A stretch of DNA of 64,000 bases from CALDTK01 sp963837005 (GTDB lineage: Bacteria > Bacteroidota > Bacteroidia > Chitinophagales > Saprospiraceae). Location of the stretch: NCBI GenBank assembly GCA_963837005.1, contig CAWIMC010000017.1, positions 44,610 through 108,609 on the forward strand, in the 5' to 3' direction. Positions 28,501 through 35,833 of this stretch are shown here, one piece after another. Positions within the stretch are counted from its first letter, which is position 1. Every line of letters starts with the position of its first letter. The position numbers were made by a program, and so were the translations under genes. The notes below the pieces were generated by a model. That model was given only the letters and a program-made list of their open reading frames with translations. It ran no database searches and had not been told where the DNA came from.

Positions 28501-28983
28501 TTCTACCTCGTGCCTTACGACGTGACGCAGCTCTACGGGGACGAGGCCGGCCTGGCGGCCCGCGGCATCTCCGCCACCGAACTCAAGGCCCTCGCCGCTG
28601 GCATCCCGGCCCAGAAGCAACTCTACATCCTCGACGCCTGCCAAAGCGCCGGGGCCGTTGACAACATCGTGAGCCGCGGGGCCGCCGAGGAGAAGGCCAT
28701 CGCTCAACTGGCTCGCAGCACTGGGACGCACTGGTTGACAGCCAGCGGCTCGGAACAATTTGCCAACGAGTTCGACCAACTCGGGCACGGGGCTTTCACC
28801 TACGCCCTGCTCGAGGCCCTCGGCGGCAAAGCCGCCGGGGACGACGGCCGCGTGTCGGTCAACGAGCTGAAGGCGTATTTGGATGTGGCCGTCCCGGAAC
28901 TCACCGAGAAGTTCCTCGGGCAGGCGCAGTACCCGGCGAGTTATGGGTACGGCCAAGACTTTCCGGTGAGCGTGGTGGAGTAA
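25591..28983 (+). CDS. secreted WD40-repeat/caspase-like (peptidase C14) protein
   Basis: About 1130 residues. A signal peptide (LLVISIFLLGLGGQRWALAQ) is followed by degenerate WD40/beta-propeller repeats up to about residue 720 (clearest: LAGHEGTIAKMGFLADDLFLSAGFDNTLRLWDLRTGKEL), then NDWVVLTPDGRFDAT and two linker domains carrying RNLTVEDDD and RNLVVEDEA. The caspase fold occupies about residues 885-1125: LHLVTVGINAYKNP, the His motif VFYYAGHGVMS and the Cys motif YILDACQSAG. The Asp before the catalytic Cys is typical of Arg/Lys-specific bacterial (ortho/meta)caspases. The first ATG compatible with the signal is at 25591; 25600 is an alternative. It acts outside the cytoplasm, together with the upstream papain-like protein by context. 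Confidence 0.9.
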   Translation: MDFMRPLLVISIFLLGLGGQRWALAQVPSLVIPAMHREDIYALTMRPDRRVLVSAGGSELRFWEFATGRLLRAVDLTGQEVFTNDISSIAFDPAGKTLAAISGSRLYLLDAQTFELLHSEDLTRGILTKKYETRSSRYAVGVMAAHPTQKAFYYQARYDTLHALFRYDIATQKTTTVSEWRVNAGPTRTAKRITWSPDGRKALVAYFTADRSVVVDLASGKAEGFEGYQYWLPDGTILRQENSPKGLILGAMKEDGTAAWVKQVPGLVLKAGQFEQYDRHYANLDVDPASGEFFYGLRDSGYISGSYRNGEGFGYGAKPGDYLGSALLALGEGRLLVTAKDPVRLAEADVRSGRIVREFGSELLAVTNLATSVKTLRAGIVSNTLTAKLIELTPRGINVRAGGPTAGGYYLATSPNGGFSVAEIKGEGAVQVLDATNGSARRVNIVLAKAYALDIDDEGNFVVQGPEGVAYYAAGSSTPSWQAAGKNHPLPNAQSYEVHVSPDGELIIAIDYERTSPVTDDLNLIAYEAKSGKERWRKVTMAHDLTFTPDGKELIGTGYYTELLRIDAKNGKELSRVKRPGEPYRGLSLDATATRLATASRRNKDRTDETIEIRHVPTQALQVELAGHEGTIAKMGFLADDLFLSAGFDNTLRLWDLRTGKELAKLFLFEKTNDWVVLTPDGRFDATQAAMKQLYYTVGTQIVPLEQYYEGFFTPGLLGQLMARNPVLITPPVRITAAARPPTVRLDYSTGGRNLTVEDDDVATIRTIETSTPKAVLILRATAPGSTVAELRLYHNGKLLESSTTRNLVVEDEAPSNPGEPQRRYTVTLLAGANDFLAVALNAERTESRPSELRVVYAASAKTEPVVATVGARLHLVTVGINAYKNPKYNLNYAEADAGGIEKALSEGLKRVVSGVETYTIRNAGATRADILATIAKVTAAAGPEDVFVFYYAGHGVMSAPVGATGTAADFYLVPYDVTQLYGDEAGLAARGISATELKALAAGIPAQKQLYILDACQSAGAVDNIVSRGAAEEKAIAQLARSTGTHWLTASGSEQFANEFDQLGHGAFTYALLEALGGKAAGDDGRVSVNELKAYLDVAVPELTEKFLGQAQYPASYGYGQDFPVSVVE

Positions 28984-29307
28984 GGTCCGTACCCTCGCAG
29001 GCCACTTAGTCGCCGCCCGAGCTTGCGCGACCCCAGTCGTTTCTGCGCACGGCGAGCCACAGACGGCCCCCGTCGCCTCGACAGCGACGAGTGTCACTCC
29101 CGGGGCCTCACCGCTCATAGGCGGCGATTCACGCTTCTCGTAAAATACTTCCTCGTGCGTATAGGCCTTTGATCACCGCCCCCCGCCGAGGCCCGGTAGT
29201 TCCAGAAACCTACCTGTTCGAACTGCGGCTCCTCACGGGGAGGAGATAGCGCAGCGCTCGGTGGTGGCCCCTGCGAAGTCGTCATCTGACAAAGCGGGCA
29301 AAGGGTT
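28984..29307. other. intergenic region without recognised gene
   Basis: About 320 bp between the caspase gene and the kinase remnant. No frame shows protein-like composition or a recognisable domain, and no strong terminator was found. An exact A-type hairpin motif begins at its end (29305-29318). Confidence 0.6.
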
Positions 29308-29726
29308 TTGGCGAAAGCTAAACTGACGCTGACTTTGCCTGTACCTACACGATGTTGGTTGGTTCGCCCTTTCAATCCAAGCGAATGTCCCCGCTGGTGC
29401 CTTGTGCTCCTCCTGCTCACGACGTGGCTAGGAGCTTCGCGTCTGTGGGCACAGTCGTCCCTGCAATGCGCGCGAAAAGACACCCTTGCTACCACGAGCA
29501 GGTCTTCGAGGTCTTCAAGCGGCTCGACCGCCGGGAGGACTTCCCTGGGTCGGGCATCGGACTGGCCCTGGCGCAGCTCGCGGCTGAAAAGTTGGGCGCT
29601 TCCCTGCGGGTCGTCGCCCCGCGAGACGGCTGGTACACTTGCTTCCAAGTCGAGGTCCCGGTCGTCGGCACCGATGTGCGACGCCAGCTGGCAGTCGGCG
29701 TCGGGCGGTCCCCACAGCCCGTCTAG
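29308..29726 (+). pseudogene. sensor histidine kinase remnant
   Basis: Two pieces in different frames. At 29390-29470 one frame reads WCLVLLLLTTWLGASRLWAQ, a signal-peptide-like segment. At 29499-29690 another frame reads QVFEVFKRLDRREDFPGSGIGLALAQ and then LGASLRVVAPRDGWYTCFQVEVP, the G2 box and end of a HATPase_c domain as found in sensor kinases. The N- and C-terminal ends are thus only about 30 bp apart, with the receptor, PAS and dimerisation parts missing. This fits a gene that lost its middle by deletion. It lies immediately upstream of proB. Confidence 0.7.
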
Positions 29727-29765
29727 CTTTGCGCTCTGGCGCGCCTCAACGCTCGCCCTTTGCAT

Positions 29766-30557
29766 ATGTACGCCCAGCGCATTCTCATCAAGGTCGGCAC
29801 CAACGTGATCTCCAACCGCGCCAACCGCATCATGCGGCCGGTTTTGCGCAACCTCGTCCGCCAGATCGCGGCCCTCTACGAGCGCGACGTGATGTGCGCC
29901 CTCGTGAGTTCGGGCTCCATCATCTCCGGCATGGAGGTCCTCGGCAAGATCGATAGCCAGAACGAGACCCAGCGCCGTCAGGTGTACTCGGCCACCGGGC
30001 AGCCGCGCCTCATGCGCCTGTACTACGATCTGTTCGAGGAGTACGGCATGAAGTGCGCCCAGGTCTTGCCGACCAAGGACGACTTCGAGGCGGGGGCCAA
30101 GCGCGACAACATGGTGCAGTGCCTCGACGGACTGCTCGACGCGGGCGTGGTCCCGGTGGTCAACGAGGACGACGCGACGAGCGTGACGCGGTCGATGTTT
30201 CACGACAACGACGAGCTCGCTGCGCTGATGGCCGAATTGCTCAACGTGGACCGCCTCATCATCCTTACCGATGCCGACGGCCTTTTCGACGGGCACCCCC
30301 GCAAGACGGGCGCTAAGCTCATTGCAGAGGTGGACGCCGACGCCGACCACTCCGCCTACATCGAGGCCTCCGGCAAGGGCGAGGCCGAGGGCCGGGGTGG
30401 GATGGGCTCCAAGCTCCGCTTTGCGCAGCGGGCGGCGAGTCTCGGGATACCGACGCACATCGTGGGCGGAAAGGCGGACAACGCCATCCTCGATATCCTC
30501 GACGGTCGGGCGGTGGGAACGCTAGTGCGGGCGGTGACGCTTCCGCAAAACACATAA
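29766..30557 (+). CDS. proB: glutamate 5-kinase
   Basis: A 263-residue amino acid kinase catalysing the first step of proline synthesis (glutamate to glutamyl 5-phosphate). It starts at ATG 29766 with RILIKVGTNVISN, then VSSGSIISGMEVLG, VVNEDDATS and TDADGLFDGHPRKTG. GGMGSKLRFAQRAASLGIPTHIVGG completes the family pattern. There is no C-terminal PUA domain, so it is the short form. proA follows 5 bp after the stop, which makes this a proBA operon. Confidence 0.95.
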   Translation: MYAQRILIKVGTNVISNRANRIMRPVLRNLVRQIAALYERDVMCALVSSGSIISGMEVLGKIDSQNETQRRQVYSATGQPRLMRLYYDLFEEYGMKCAQVLPTKDDFEAGAKRDNMVQCLDGLLDAGVVPVVNEDDATSVTRSMFHDNDELAALMAELLNVDRLIILTDADGLFDGHPRKTGAKLIAEVDADADHSAYIEASGKGEAEGRGGMGSKLRFAQRAASLGIPTHIVGGKADNAILDILDGRAVGTLVRAVTLPQNT

Positions 30558-30562
30558 CCCCC

Positions 30563-31765
30563 ATGCCGATGTCCCTTAGCTCCGATCAGAAGGACGCTGT
30601 GCTCGCGAGCGTCATCCTGCAACTCAGCCGCCGCCGCGACGAAATCAAGACCGCCAACCAGCGCGACCTAGACGCCTTCGGGGACAAGTCGGACCGGGCG
30701 ATGTACGACCGGCTGGTGTGCGACGACCACAAGATCGACGGCATGATCCGGGCGGTGGAGGAGGTCGCCGCGCAACCCGATCCGGTAGGCCAAATCATTA
30801 GCGAGGTGCTTCGTCCAAACGGACTGCGGATCGTCAATCGCACAGCCCCCTTCGGCACCGTGATGATCATCTACGAGTCCCGTCCGGACGTAACGGTCGA
30901 GGCCGCGGTCGTGGCCTTTAAGGCCGGTAGCAAGATTTTGCTGAAGGGCGGCAAGGAAGCCGTCCACTCGAATCGGGTGCTGGTCGATTGTTGGGCAGCG
31001 GCCTTGCGGCAAAACGACTTACCCATCGACTACGTCCGCTTGTTAGAACTCGACCGCAGTGCGACGCAGGCGTTTTTGCGAAAGCCACCTGAAAAAGTCG
31101 ACCTGATCGTACCACGCGGTGGCGAAGGCTTGATTCGCTTCGTGAAGGAGCACGCTACTTGTGCCGTATTGGTGAGCGGGCGGGGCAACAACTTTTTGTA
31201 CGTGCACGAGAGTGCGGATTGGGAGCAGAGTTTGGCTGTTATCCTGAATGCCAAGACGAGCAAGATTTCGGCTTGTAATGCACTGGATAAGGTTTTGCTG
31301 GACACAGCTTTACCTAATTTCTCCTACAAAGTTTTGGAACTCTTCGAGACTCTTAAAAGAGCCGGCGTCGAAGTAATCGTCGACAAAAGGGTGAGTCGAG
31401 GCTCGAGGGATTATCTGATCCAAGTCGAAGATGACCTTTGGGAAGAAGAGTTTTTAGCGATGAAGCTCGTCGTCGGTGCCGTCGATGACGTCGGTGAGGC
31501 CGCTGTACTCATCAACCGCTACTCTGGCGGACACTCGGCGACGATCATGTGTGAAGACAGTATCGCCGCCGCGAGTTTTATGGAGGCCGTAGACTGCGCG
31601 GCCGTCTACCACAATGCCTCGACGCGCTTCACGGACGGCGGCGAGATGGGCGTCGGCGCGGAATTGGCGATCTCGACCGATAAGCTTCACCACCGCGGGC
31701 CGCTAGGGCTGGCGCAGTTGGTGACGAACAAGTACTGGGTGTTTGGGTCGGGGCAGGTGCGGTGA
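30563..31765 (+). CDS. proA: gamma-glutamyl phosphate reductase
   Basis: A 400-residue NADPH-dependent aldehyde-dehydrogenase-fold enzyme reducing glutamyl 5-phosphate to the semialdehyde. APFGTVMIIYESRPDVTVEA (residue 95 on), ILKGGKEAVHSN, LIVPRGGEGLIRFV and the catalytic-Cys segment KTSKISACNALDKVLLD (about residue 235) are diagnostic. The end GPLGLAQLVTNKYWVFGSGQVR matches the family C-terminus. Two variant hairpin motifs (31002-31015 with a GCAA loop, 31072-31085) and a shortened one at the proB end (30539-30551) flank or lie in the gene. Confidence 0.96.
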   Translation: MPMSLSSDQKDAVLASVILQLSRRRDEIKTANQRDLDAFGDKSDRAMYDRLVCDDHKIDGMIRAVEEVAAQPDPVGQIISEVLRPNGLRIVNRTAPFGTVMIIYESRPDVTVEAAVVAFKAGSKILLKGGKEAVHSNRVLVDCWAAALRQNDLPIDYVRLLELDRSATQAFLRKPPEKVDLIVPRGGEGLIRFVKEHATCAVLVSGRGNNFLYVHESADWEQSLAVILNAKTSKISACNALDKVLLDTALPNFSYKVLELFETLKRAGVEVIVDKRVSRGSRDYLIQVEDDLWEEEFLAMKLVVGAVDDVGEAAVLINRYSGGHSATIMCEDSIAAASFMEAVDCAAVYHNASTRFTDGGEMGVGAELAISTDKLHHRGPLGLAQLVTNKYWVFGSGQVR

Positions 31766-31836
31766 GGGAGGCCGTGCATTGTAGGCGCTCAAAACTCTTG
31801 ACAGTATCCGGAACATTTATGATCGGCGAGCAGGGC

Positions 31837-32475
31837 TTAGGAGGACGTGCTAGACCGTAGCCACCATTCGACCACGCCCAAGTTCACCATCCATCCAAGC
31901 CACGCCACAATACGGTAGGTGTCCATCGGCGGCGGCGCGAATGCCCACACGATCCCCCACTTGAACAGCCGCAGGCTAATCGCCGAGAGCGTCAGGGCAT
32001 AGCTGCGCCACATATAGCGACGGTGAGCCGTGACATCGCCCCGACGGATGGTGGCATACGCGCGCCACGTAAACCCAAACCAAAGCAGGGCCTGTAGCAC
32101 GAAGGACGCCTGCGCGACCCAGCCGCCGTTTGCGTGAAGCGCCAACACGAGGCCCGTTGGCGCAGCGACCAGCAGCACGAGTCCGATGTAGCCTTTGCCA
32201 AAGCCACGGTGGAGCTGTGGCCAGTTTTGGCGAAAGCTGTCCGAAAACTGCCCCACGCCGATAAGCATCACCACCATGCTCGCGAAGACGTGCGCGAAGA
32301 AGGCGTGTCGGTAATAGGGGAAGGCAAGCGCGGACCCTTTTAGCCGGAGGAAAGCTACGTCGAGACCTAGTGGCAGGTACTGCGCGGTAATGAGAAGCAT
32401 GAGATAGCACAGGTAGGCAAACCCGACGACCAACCCACCGTTCGTCACCCGTCGTATCGTGCTCCTCATCGCCAT
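31837..32475 (-). CDS. DUF2306 membrane protein
   Basis: A 212-residue integral membrane protein with five to six hydrophobic helices. The pattern YYRHAFFAHVFASMVVMLIGVGQF, then LHRGFGKGYIGLVLL and a second HRRYMWRSYALTLSAISLRL matches DUF2306, a family related to four-helix cytochrome-like membrane proteins with paired histidines. The function is unknown. It starts 3 bp after the YARHG gene stop and is probably translated from the same mRNA. An exact A-type hairpin motif at 32224-32237 encodes SFRQN. Confidence 0.8.
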   Translation of the reverse strand: MAMRSTIRRVTNGGLVVGFAYLCYLMLLITAQYLPLGLDVAFLRLKGSALAFPYYRHAFFAHVFASMVVMLIGVGQFSDSFRQNWPQLHRGFGKGYIGLVLLVAAPTGLVLALHANGGWVAQASFVLQALLWFGFTWRAYATIRRGDVTAHRRYMWRSYALTLSAISLRLFKWGIVWAFAPPPMDTYRIVAWLGWMVNLGVVEWWLRSSTSS

Positions 32476-32478
32476 CGC

Positions 32479-33432
32479 TTAGCCGCGCCCAAAGCGGTCG
32501 TAGTACTCGGCGGCGTTCTGCTCGTAGCGCAGAAGCAGCTTGATGTTGTCGAGTTCGAGTGGCGTGAAGTCGGAGGTGATATCGGCGTGGACGGGGATGT
32601 ACCAAGGCTGGGCGTCGAAGAAGACCCGCAGGGGCCGTTCGCGAAAACTGTAGCCGTGCCGGGCGTAGATTGTGTTGCGGATAATGAGCAGGTCGCCGCG
32701 CTTAAGGTTCTCGACTCGTGCTGGGGTAAGCTTCTCGGTAGAAGCGTTTATTTCGTAGATCTTATCGGTCGCCGTGGCGTAGGTCTGCTCTATCCATTCA
32801 AAGACCTCGCCGTCTACTTGGCCCATCTGTTTGGTGCGTTTGATATCACGCCAGTCTACGTATCTGTTGCTTTCGTCGAGCATGACATCTGCGCGGTAGG
32901 AAAAGTCTTTGCGGTCGAGTTCGTATCGTCGCTCTTGAATGTTTATTTTCTTGAAGGCTTTCCAGGTACCGGTCAGTGTGTTTTCGCTTACGCTAAAACT
33001 GAACACGCCATCGTAGCGGTCGTCACCGGGTTCTCTGCCGACAAATTGATGCCCGGCCGTACCGGTCGGTACATAGCCCCCTTCGAAGGGACGATCATTA
33101 CCGGCCACGACGCTGTGCCCAAACACTCGGTCACCGGCGATGCTGTCGATCGAGAGGTTAATTTTGTTGGCGCGGTTCCACCCGATTTCGGCATCGTCGA
33201 CTCCGAAGAAGGCGTCCACATCCTTGCCGTCCGGCTCGAAGTAGCCAACGTAGGAGCCCACAAGGGCGCTTACCGCAGCCTTCGGCTCGGCGACCCGTTC
33301 GCTGGTTTTGGCGGAAGCCCCCTCGATGGAGGCACCGGTCTCCTCGACGACGACGGCGTCGGGGTTTTTGATGTCAGACGTACACGCGACCAGGGCAAGG
33401 AGCCACGCGGTCGAGATCGCGGCGTATCGCAT
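32479..33432 (-). CDS. YARHG-domain lipoprotein
   Basis: A 317-residue lipoprotein (AWLLALVACTSD lipobox). The N-terminal half has a beta-rich module with ALVGSYVGYFEPDG and FSFSVSENTLTGTWKAF, resembling a calycin-like fold. The C-terminus has the YARHG domain: DLLIIRNTIYARHGYSFRERPLRVFFDAQPWYIP, found in extracytoplasmic proteins and linked to peptidoglycan or surface functions. It is the first gene of a two-gene unit with the DUF2306 gene. A hairpin-motif variant with a GGAA loop lies at 33305-33318. Confidence 0.85.
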   Translation of the reverse strand: MRYAAISTAWLLALVACTSDIKNPDAVVVEETGASIEGASAKTSERVAEPKAAVSALVGSYVGYFEPDGKDVDAFFGVDDAEIGWNRANKINLSIDSIAGDRVFGHSVVAGNDRPFEGGYVPTGTAGHQFVGREPGDDRYDGVFSFSVSENTLTGTWKAFKKINIQERRYELDRKDFSYRADVMLDESNRYVDWRDIKRTKQMGQVDGEVFEWIEQTYATATDKIYEINASTEKLTPARVENLKRGDLLIIRNTIYARHGYSFRERPLRVFFDAQPWYIPVHADITSDFTPLELDNIKLLLRYEQNAAEYYDRFGRG

Positions 33433-33487
33433 AGCTCGAGTTTGGGTGCAGCAAGGTAGCTAGCACGTGCCGTGGGTGGCGATTCTG

Positions 33488-33528
33488 CAAAAAAACAAAG
33501 ACCCGCTGCTTTGGTAGGCAGCGGGTCT
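33488..33528 (-). terminator. rho-independent terminator of the 26-residue-repeat gene
   Basis: AGACCCGCTGC and GCAGCGGGTCT form a perfect 11-bp stem with an 8-base loop (33499-33528). On the minus strand it is followed by TTTGTTTTTTTGC. It lies 60 bp beyond the stop of the lipoprotein gene at 33589. Confidence 0.92.
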
Positions 33529-33588
33529 CGAATGTGTTGATGACGAACTCGGATGACCGAGTCTTGACCAGACTAGATCTGGGCAGGG

Positions 33589-34101
33589 CTAGTTGCTGGG
33601 CTTAGCGGTATCCTCAGCGTGGGAGGAGACCTTGTCTTGAATGTCGGTCTTGACGTAGCTGGCGGCAATGCCTACTGGACTCGGCATCTGGCCTAAGCCC
33701 GCGTCTACCTTGTCTTGTACGTCGCCCTTGGCATAGTTGGTGGCAATGGCTACTGGACCCGGCACCTGGCCTATGCCCGCGTCTACCTTGTCTTGTACGT
33801 CGCCCTTGGCATAGTTGGTGGCAATGGCTACTGGACTCGGCACCTGGCCTACCCCAGCGTCTATTTTGTCTTGGACATCGGTCTTAACGTAGTTGGAGGC
33901 GATGTCCCCTGGGGCCGGTACCTGGCCCTGTCCGGCATCCGATTTGTCGTCGATGTGGTTAGGGGCCGTCCTCGCTATGGAGAGTTCGGTGTTGGCGTTC
34001 GAGTTCAGGTCTGCCGGAGACAGGAGGGGTTCCTTCTCGCAGGCCGTAAATACGAGGGCGGAGAGGACGAGACCGAAGGCTGTAGTGTTTGTGAGTTTCA
34101 T
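33589..34101 (-). CDS. lipoprotein with four 26-residue tandem repeats
   Basis: A 170-residue protein with a lipobox (ALVFTACEKEP). After a short linker, residues 51-154 are four units of 26 residues of the form DKxDAGxGQVPxPVAIATNY followed by AKGDVQ; the last ends DKVSSHAED. The middle two units are nearly identical at DNA level (78-bp period), so copy number may vary. Glycine and proline fall at fixed places, giving a likely repetitive beta or turn-rich fold. No family was recognised. Strong terminator downstream; transcribed alone. Confidence 0.85.
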   Translation of the reverse strand: MKLTNTTAFGLVLSALVFTACEKEPLLSPADLNSNANTELSIARTAPNHIDDKSDAGQGQVPAPGDIASNYVKTDVQDKIDAGVGQVPSPVAIATNYAKGDVQDKVDAGIGQVPGPVAIATNYAKGDVQDKVDAGLGQMPSPVGIAASYVKTDIQDKVSSHAEDTAKPSN

Positions 34102-34230
34102 ACTGTGTGTGCAAAGCGACGAGCCACCTGTGAGTGGTCCCGGATGGTACTAGGCGGTATTGCCTGCACGAATGCTTTGCAAGCCTTATGCCACGTGGTA
34201 TAAAGGTTTTGCGTATGTGAGGCGCGGCCG

Positions 34231-34745
34231 TCAGTGCGCGACGACGATCTTCTGCCGCAGGGCCGGCCGGTGGTCCGCGTCGTAGCCGTAGACGATGTAG
34301 GAGCCGGCGGGTAGGTCGTCGACCGGGACCTCGCCCCTGAGCCCCACGGCGCGCACGGTGTGGCGACCATTCCCGAGGCTGTAGAGGTGGAGCGACCGGA
34401 TGGGCGTTTCGGACGGCCCCGCCTCCACGCGGACGGTGGTGTTGGCCAGCGAGGGATGGAGGAAGTTGACGTCGGCCACGCGGGCCACGGGCCCCGCCGA
34501 AGAGATCTTACCGGCGGCCGTGTCGAGGAGGTAGGTATAGAGCTGGCCCGGAAATTCGAGGGCATCGTACCCATCCTTACTGAGGGCTAAAATCTTCGAG
34601 CTGTCGGGAGAGAAGCTGATGGCCATGGGCCACTCGGTGGCTGAGGTAATAGTCGTTAGCGTCCGGGCCGAAGAGCGTCGATTCGAGGGGAAGATCGACG
34701 CTGTTGGCGAGAGGCAGGCCCGTGGCTCCGGCTTTCGCCAAAACC
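34231..34745 (-). pseudogene. broken secreted protein with T9SS-like C-terminus
   Basis: The 3' part (34626 to 34231) reads AISFSPDSSKILALSKDG, a beta-propeller-like strand, and ends with a sorting-domain-like segment: VNFLHPSLANTTVRVEAGP, then LPAGSYIVYGYD and RQKIVVAH. Immediately upstream another frame reads ATGLPLANSVDLPLES and TLFGPDANDYYLSH before a stop near 34748. No start or signal peptide exists in this frame chain, so this is probably a truncated, frame-broken remnant of a T9SS cargo protein. A dispersed hairpin motif sits at its 5' edge (34731-34744). Confidence 0.55.
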
Positions 34746-34879
34746 TCTCAAGGGCTGTCCCGACAAGCCCGTAGTGGGACGTCGAGGGCGCAGTGCAGCA
34801 ATAGGCGTAGCAGTATGACGGGCGAAGGACCGGTGCAAAGCCGGTTTCGTTGCACTGCGACGCTCCTAAACTGCTGGGC

Positions 34880-35263
34880 TTAGTAGGGGCCTCGCCTTGA
34901 TTCGAAACGTATCCTAGCCTGCCCGCCCTTGCGCTCTACATATAAGACTTGCCCGGAAGCTGTCGCGGCCGAGAGCCCCGTTTCGTCACGGTGTAAGATT
35001 CGCGTGGGCGTCAGTACCTGTTGGGCATGAAGGCTGCTAATGCCCAGCATGTTGGCAGTTTCTAGACATTCCGCATACGCGTCACGTAGGCAATCGCCTT
35101 GCCATCCGCCTACGCCACGGAGGCCGTAGGGGTAAGTCGTGCCCCCGGCTGCGCTAAGGGCAACGCTCGGGAGCGCGCTCCCTGCCGCGAGCAAGCAGGC
35201 TGATCGTAGGAAACCTTTTCGCGACAAGCGGAGAGCTGCCGGTGGTGTCGTTGCGCGGAGCAT
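34880..35263 (-). CDS. small exported protein of unknown function
   Basis: A 127-residue open frame starting with a Tat-like signal (SRKGFLRSACLLAAGSALPSVALSA). The mature region has GLRGVGGWQGDCLRDAYAEC with two cysteines and no family recognised. It begins 12 bp after the stop of the tail-collar-like gene, so it may be the last gene of the 36757-34880 cluster. Codon use is normal, but with no homology cue it stays hypothetical. Confidence 0.5.
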   Translation of the reverse strand: MLRATTPPAALRLSRKGFLRSACLLAAGSALPSVALSAAGGTTYPYGLRGVGGWQGDCLRDAYAECLETANMLGISSLHAQQVLTPTRILHRDETGLSAATASGQVLYVERKGGQARIRFESRRGPY

Positions 35264-35274
35264 TCGGCGAGGGT

Positions 35275-35814
35275 TTAGGAGCGCGTAGGGAAGATGCCTT
35301 GCAGCGCGATGATGTAGCTGATGGCGAGGTGGGGCGGGCGGTTGCTGAAGGGCTGGTTACTACCTGCCGATGAGGTACTGGCGGGACTCGTATTCAGGGG
35401 TGCCGCGTCTGGATCAGCGGGGTCGATGTAGTCGTTGTCAAACGTTCCGGCATTTGCTGGGACGCGGCCAGTGGGGTCTGGACTTTTTCCGGGGGAAGGG
35501 CTCGACTGCGTTGGGTCGATGGCGTGGGTGTGGTTTGGGAGGTTTAAGGCGGTAAGCGTAGTCGTTTCTGTGCCACCAATATCGCCTATTGAAAAACTGG
35601 ACAAGCCTGGACCCTGACCAAATCCGATAGGTACGCGACCCCGCAGATCGGGTAGGGCAAAAGTAGTCACGCCGTTGCCTCCGTAAAGGGTGCCAACGAT
35701 GCTGAAGAGCGCTTGGTGCTGGTTGATGGGCAGTATCTGACCGTGGCAAAATGCCCAGCCGCGTGGCGCGAAGTTGCCAGCGAAAATGAGGATCTGTGCT
35801 ATGAAGGGTTCCAT
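35275..35814 (-). CDS. phage tail collar / microcystin-dependent protein (MdpB-like)
   Basis: A 179-residue protein from ATG 35814. The N-terminus (MEPFIAQILIFAGNFAPRGW, then AFCHGQILPINQHQALFSIVGTLYGGNG) and DLRGRVPIGFGQGPGLSSF are the tail-collar domain signature shared by phage tail fibres and the bacterial microcystin-dependent protein family. The C-terminus PFSNRPPHLAISYIIALQG is also typical. These bacterial proteins are standalone and need not belong to a phage; no other phage genes are nearby. The open frame extends further upstream but overlaps the preceding gene out of phase. The T9SS protein lies 19 bp upstream on the same strand. Confidence 0.88.
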   Translation of the reverse strand: MEPFIAQILIFAGNFAPRGWAFCHGQILPINQHQALFSIVGTLYGGNGVTTFALPDLRGRVPIGFGQGPGLSSFSIGDIGGTETTTLTALNLPNHTHAIDPTQSSPSPGKSPDPTGRVPANAGTFDNDYIDPADPDAAPLNTSPASTSSAGSNQPFSNRPPHLAISYIIALQGIFPTRS

Positions 35815-35833
35815 TCTGAGGCGTGGTTGAGGG

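Noticed and set aside
23947..28983. Anti-phage defence (gasdermin- or CBASS-like) operon from the caspase gene
   Set aside because: Both proteins carry signal peptides and no gasdermin, cyclase or sensor partner is adjacent; an extracytoplasmic role fits better.
35275..35814. Prophage, from the tail-collar-like protein
   Set aside because: No other phage gene, integrase or att site is nearby; standalone tail-collar (MdpB-like) proteins are common in bacteria.
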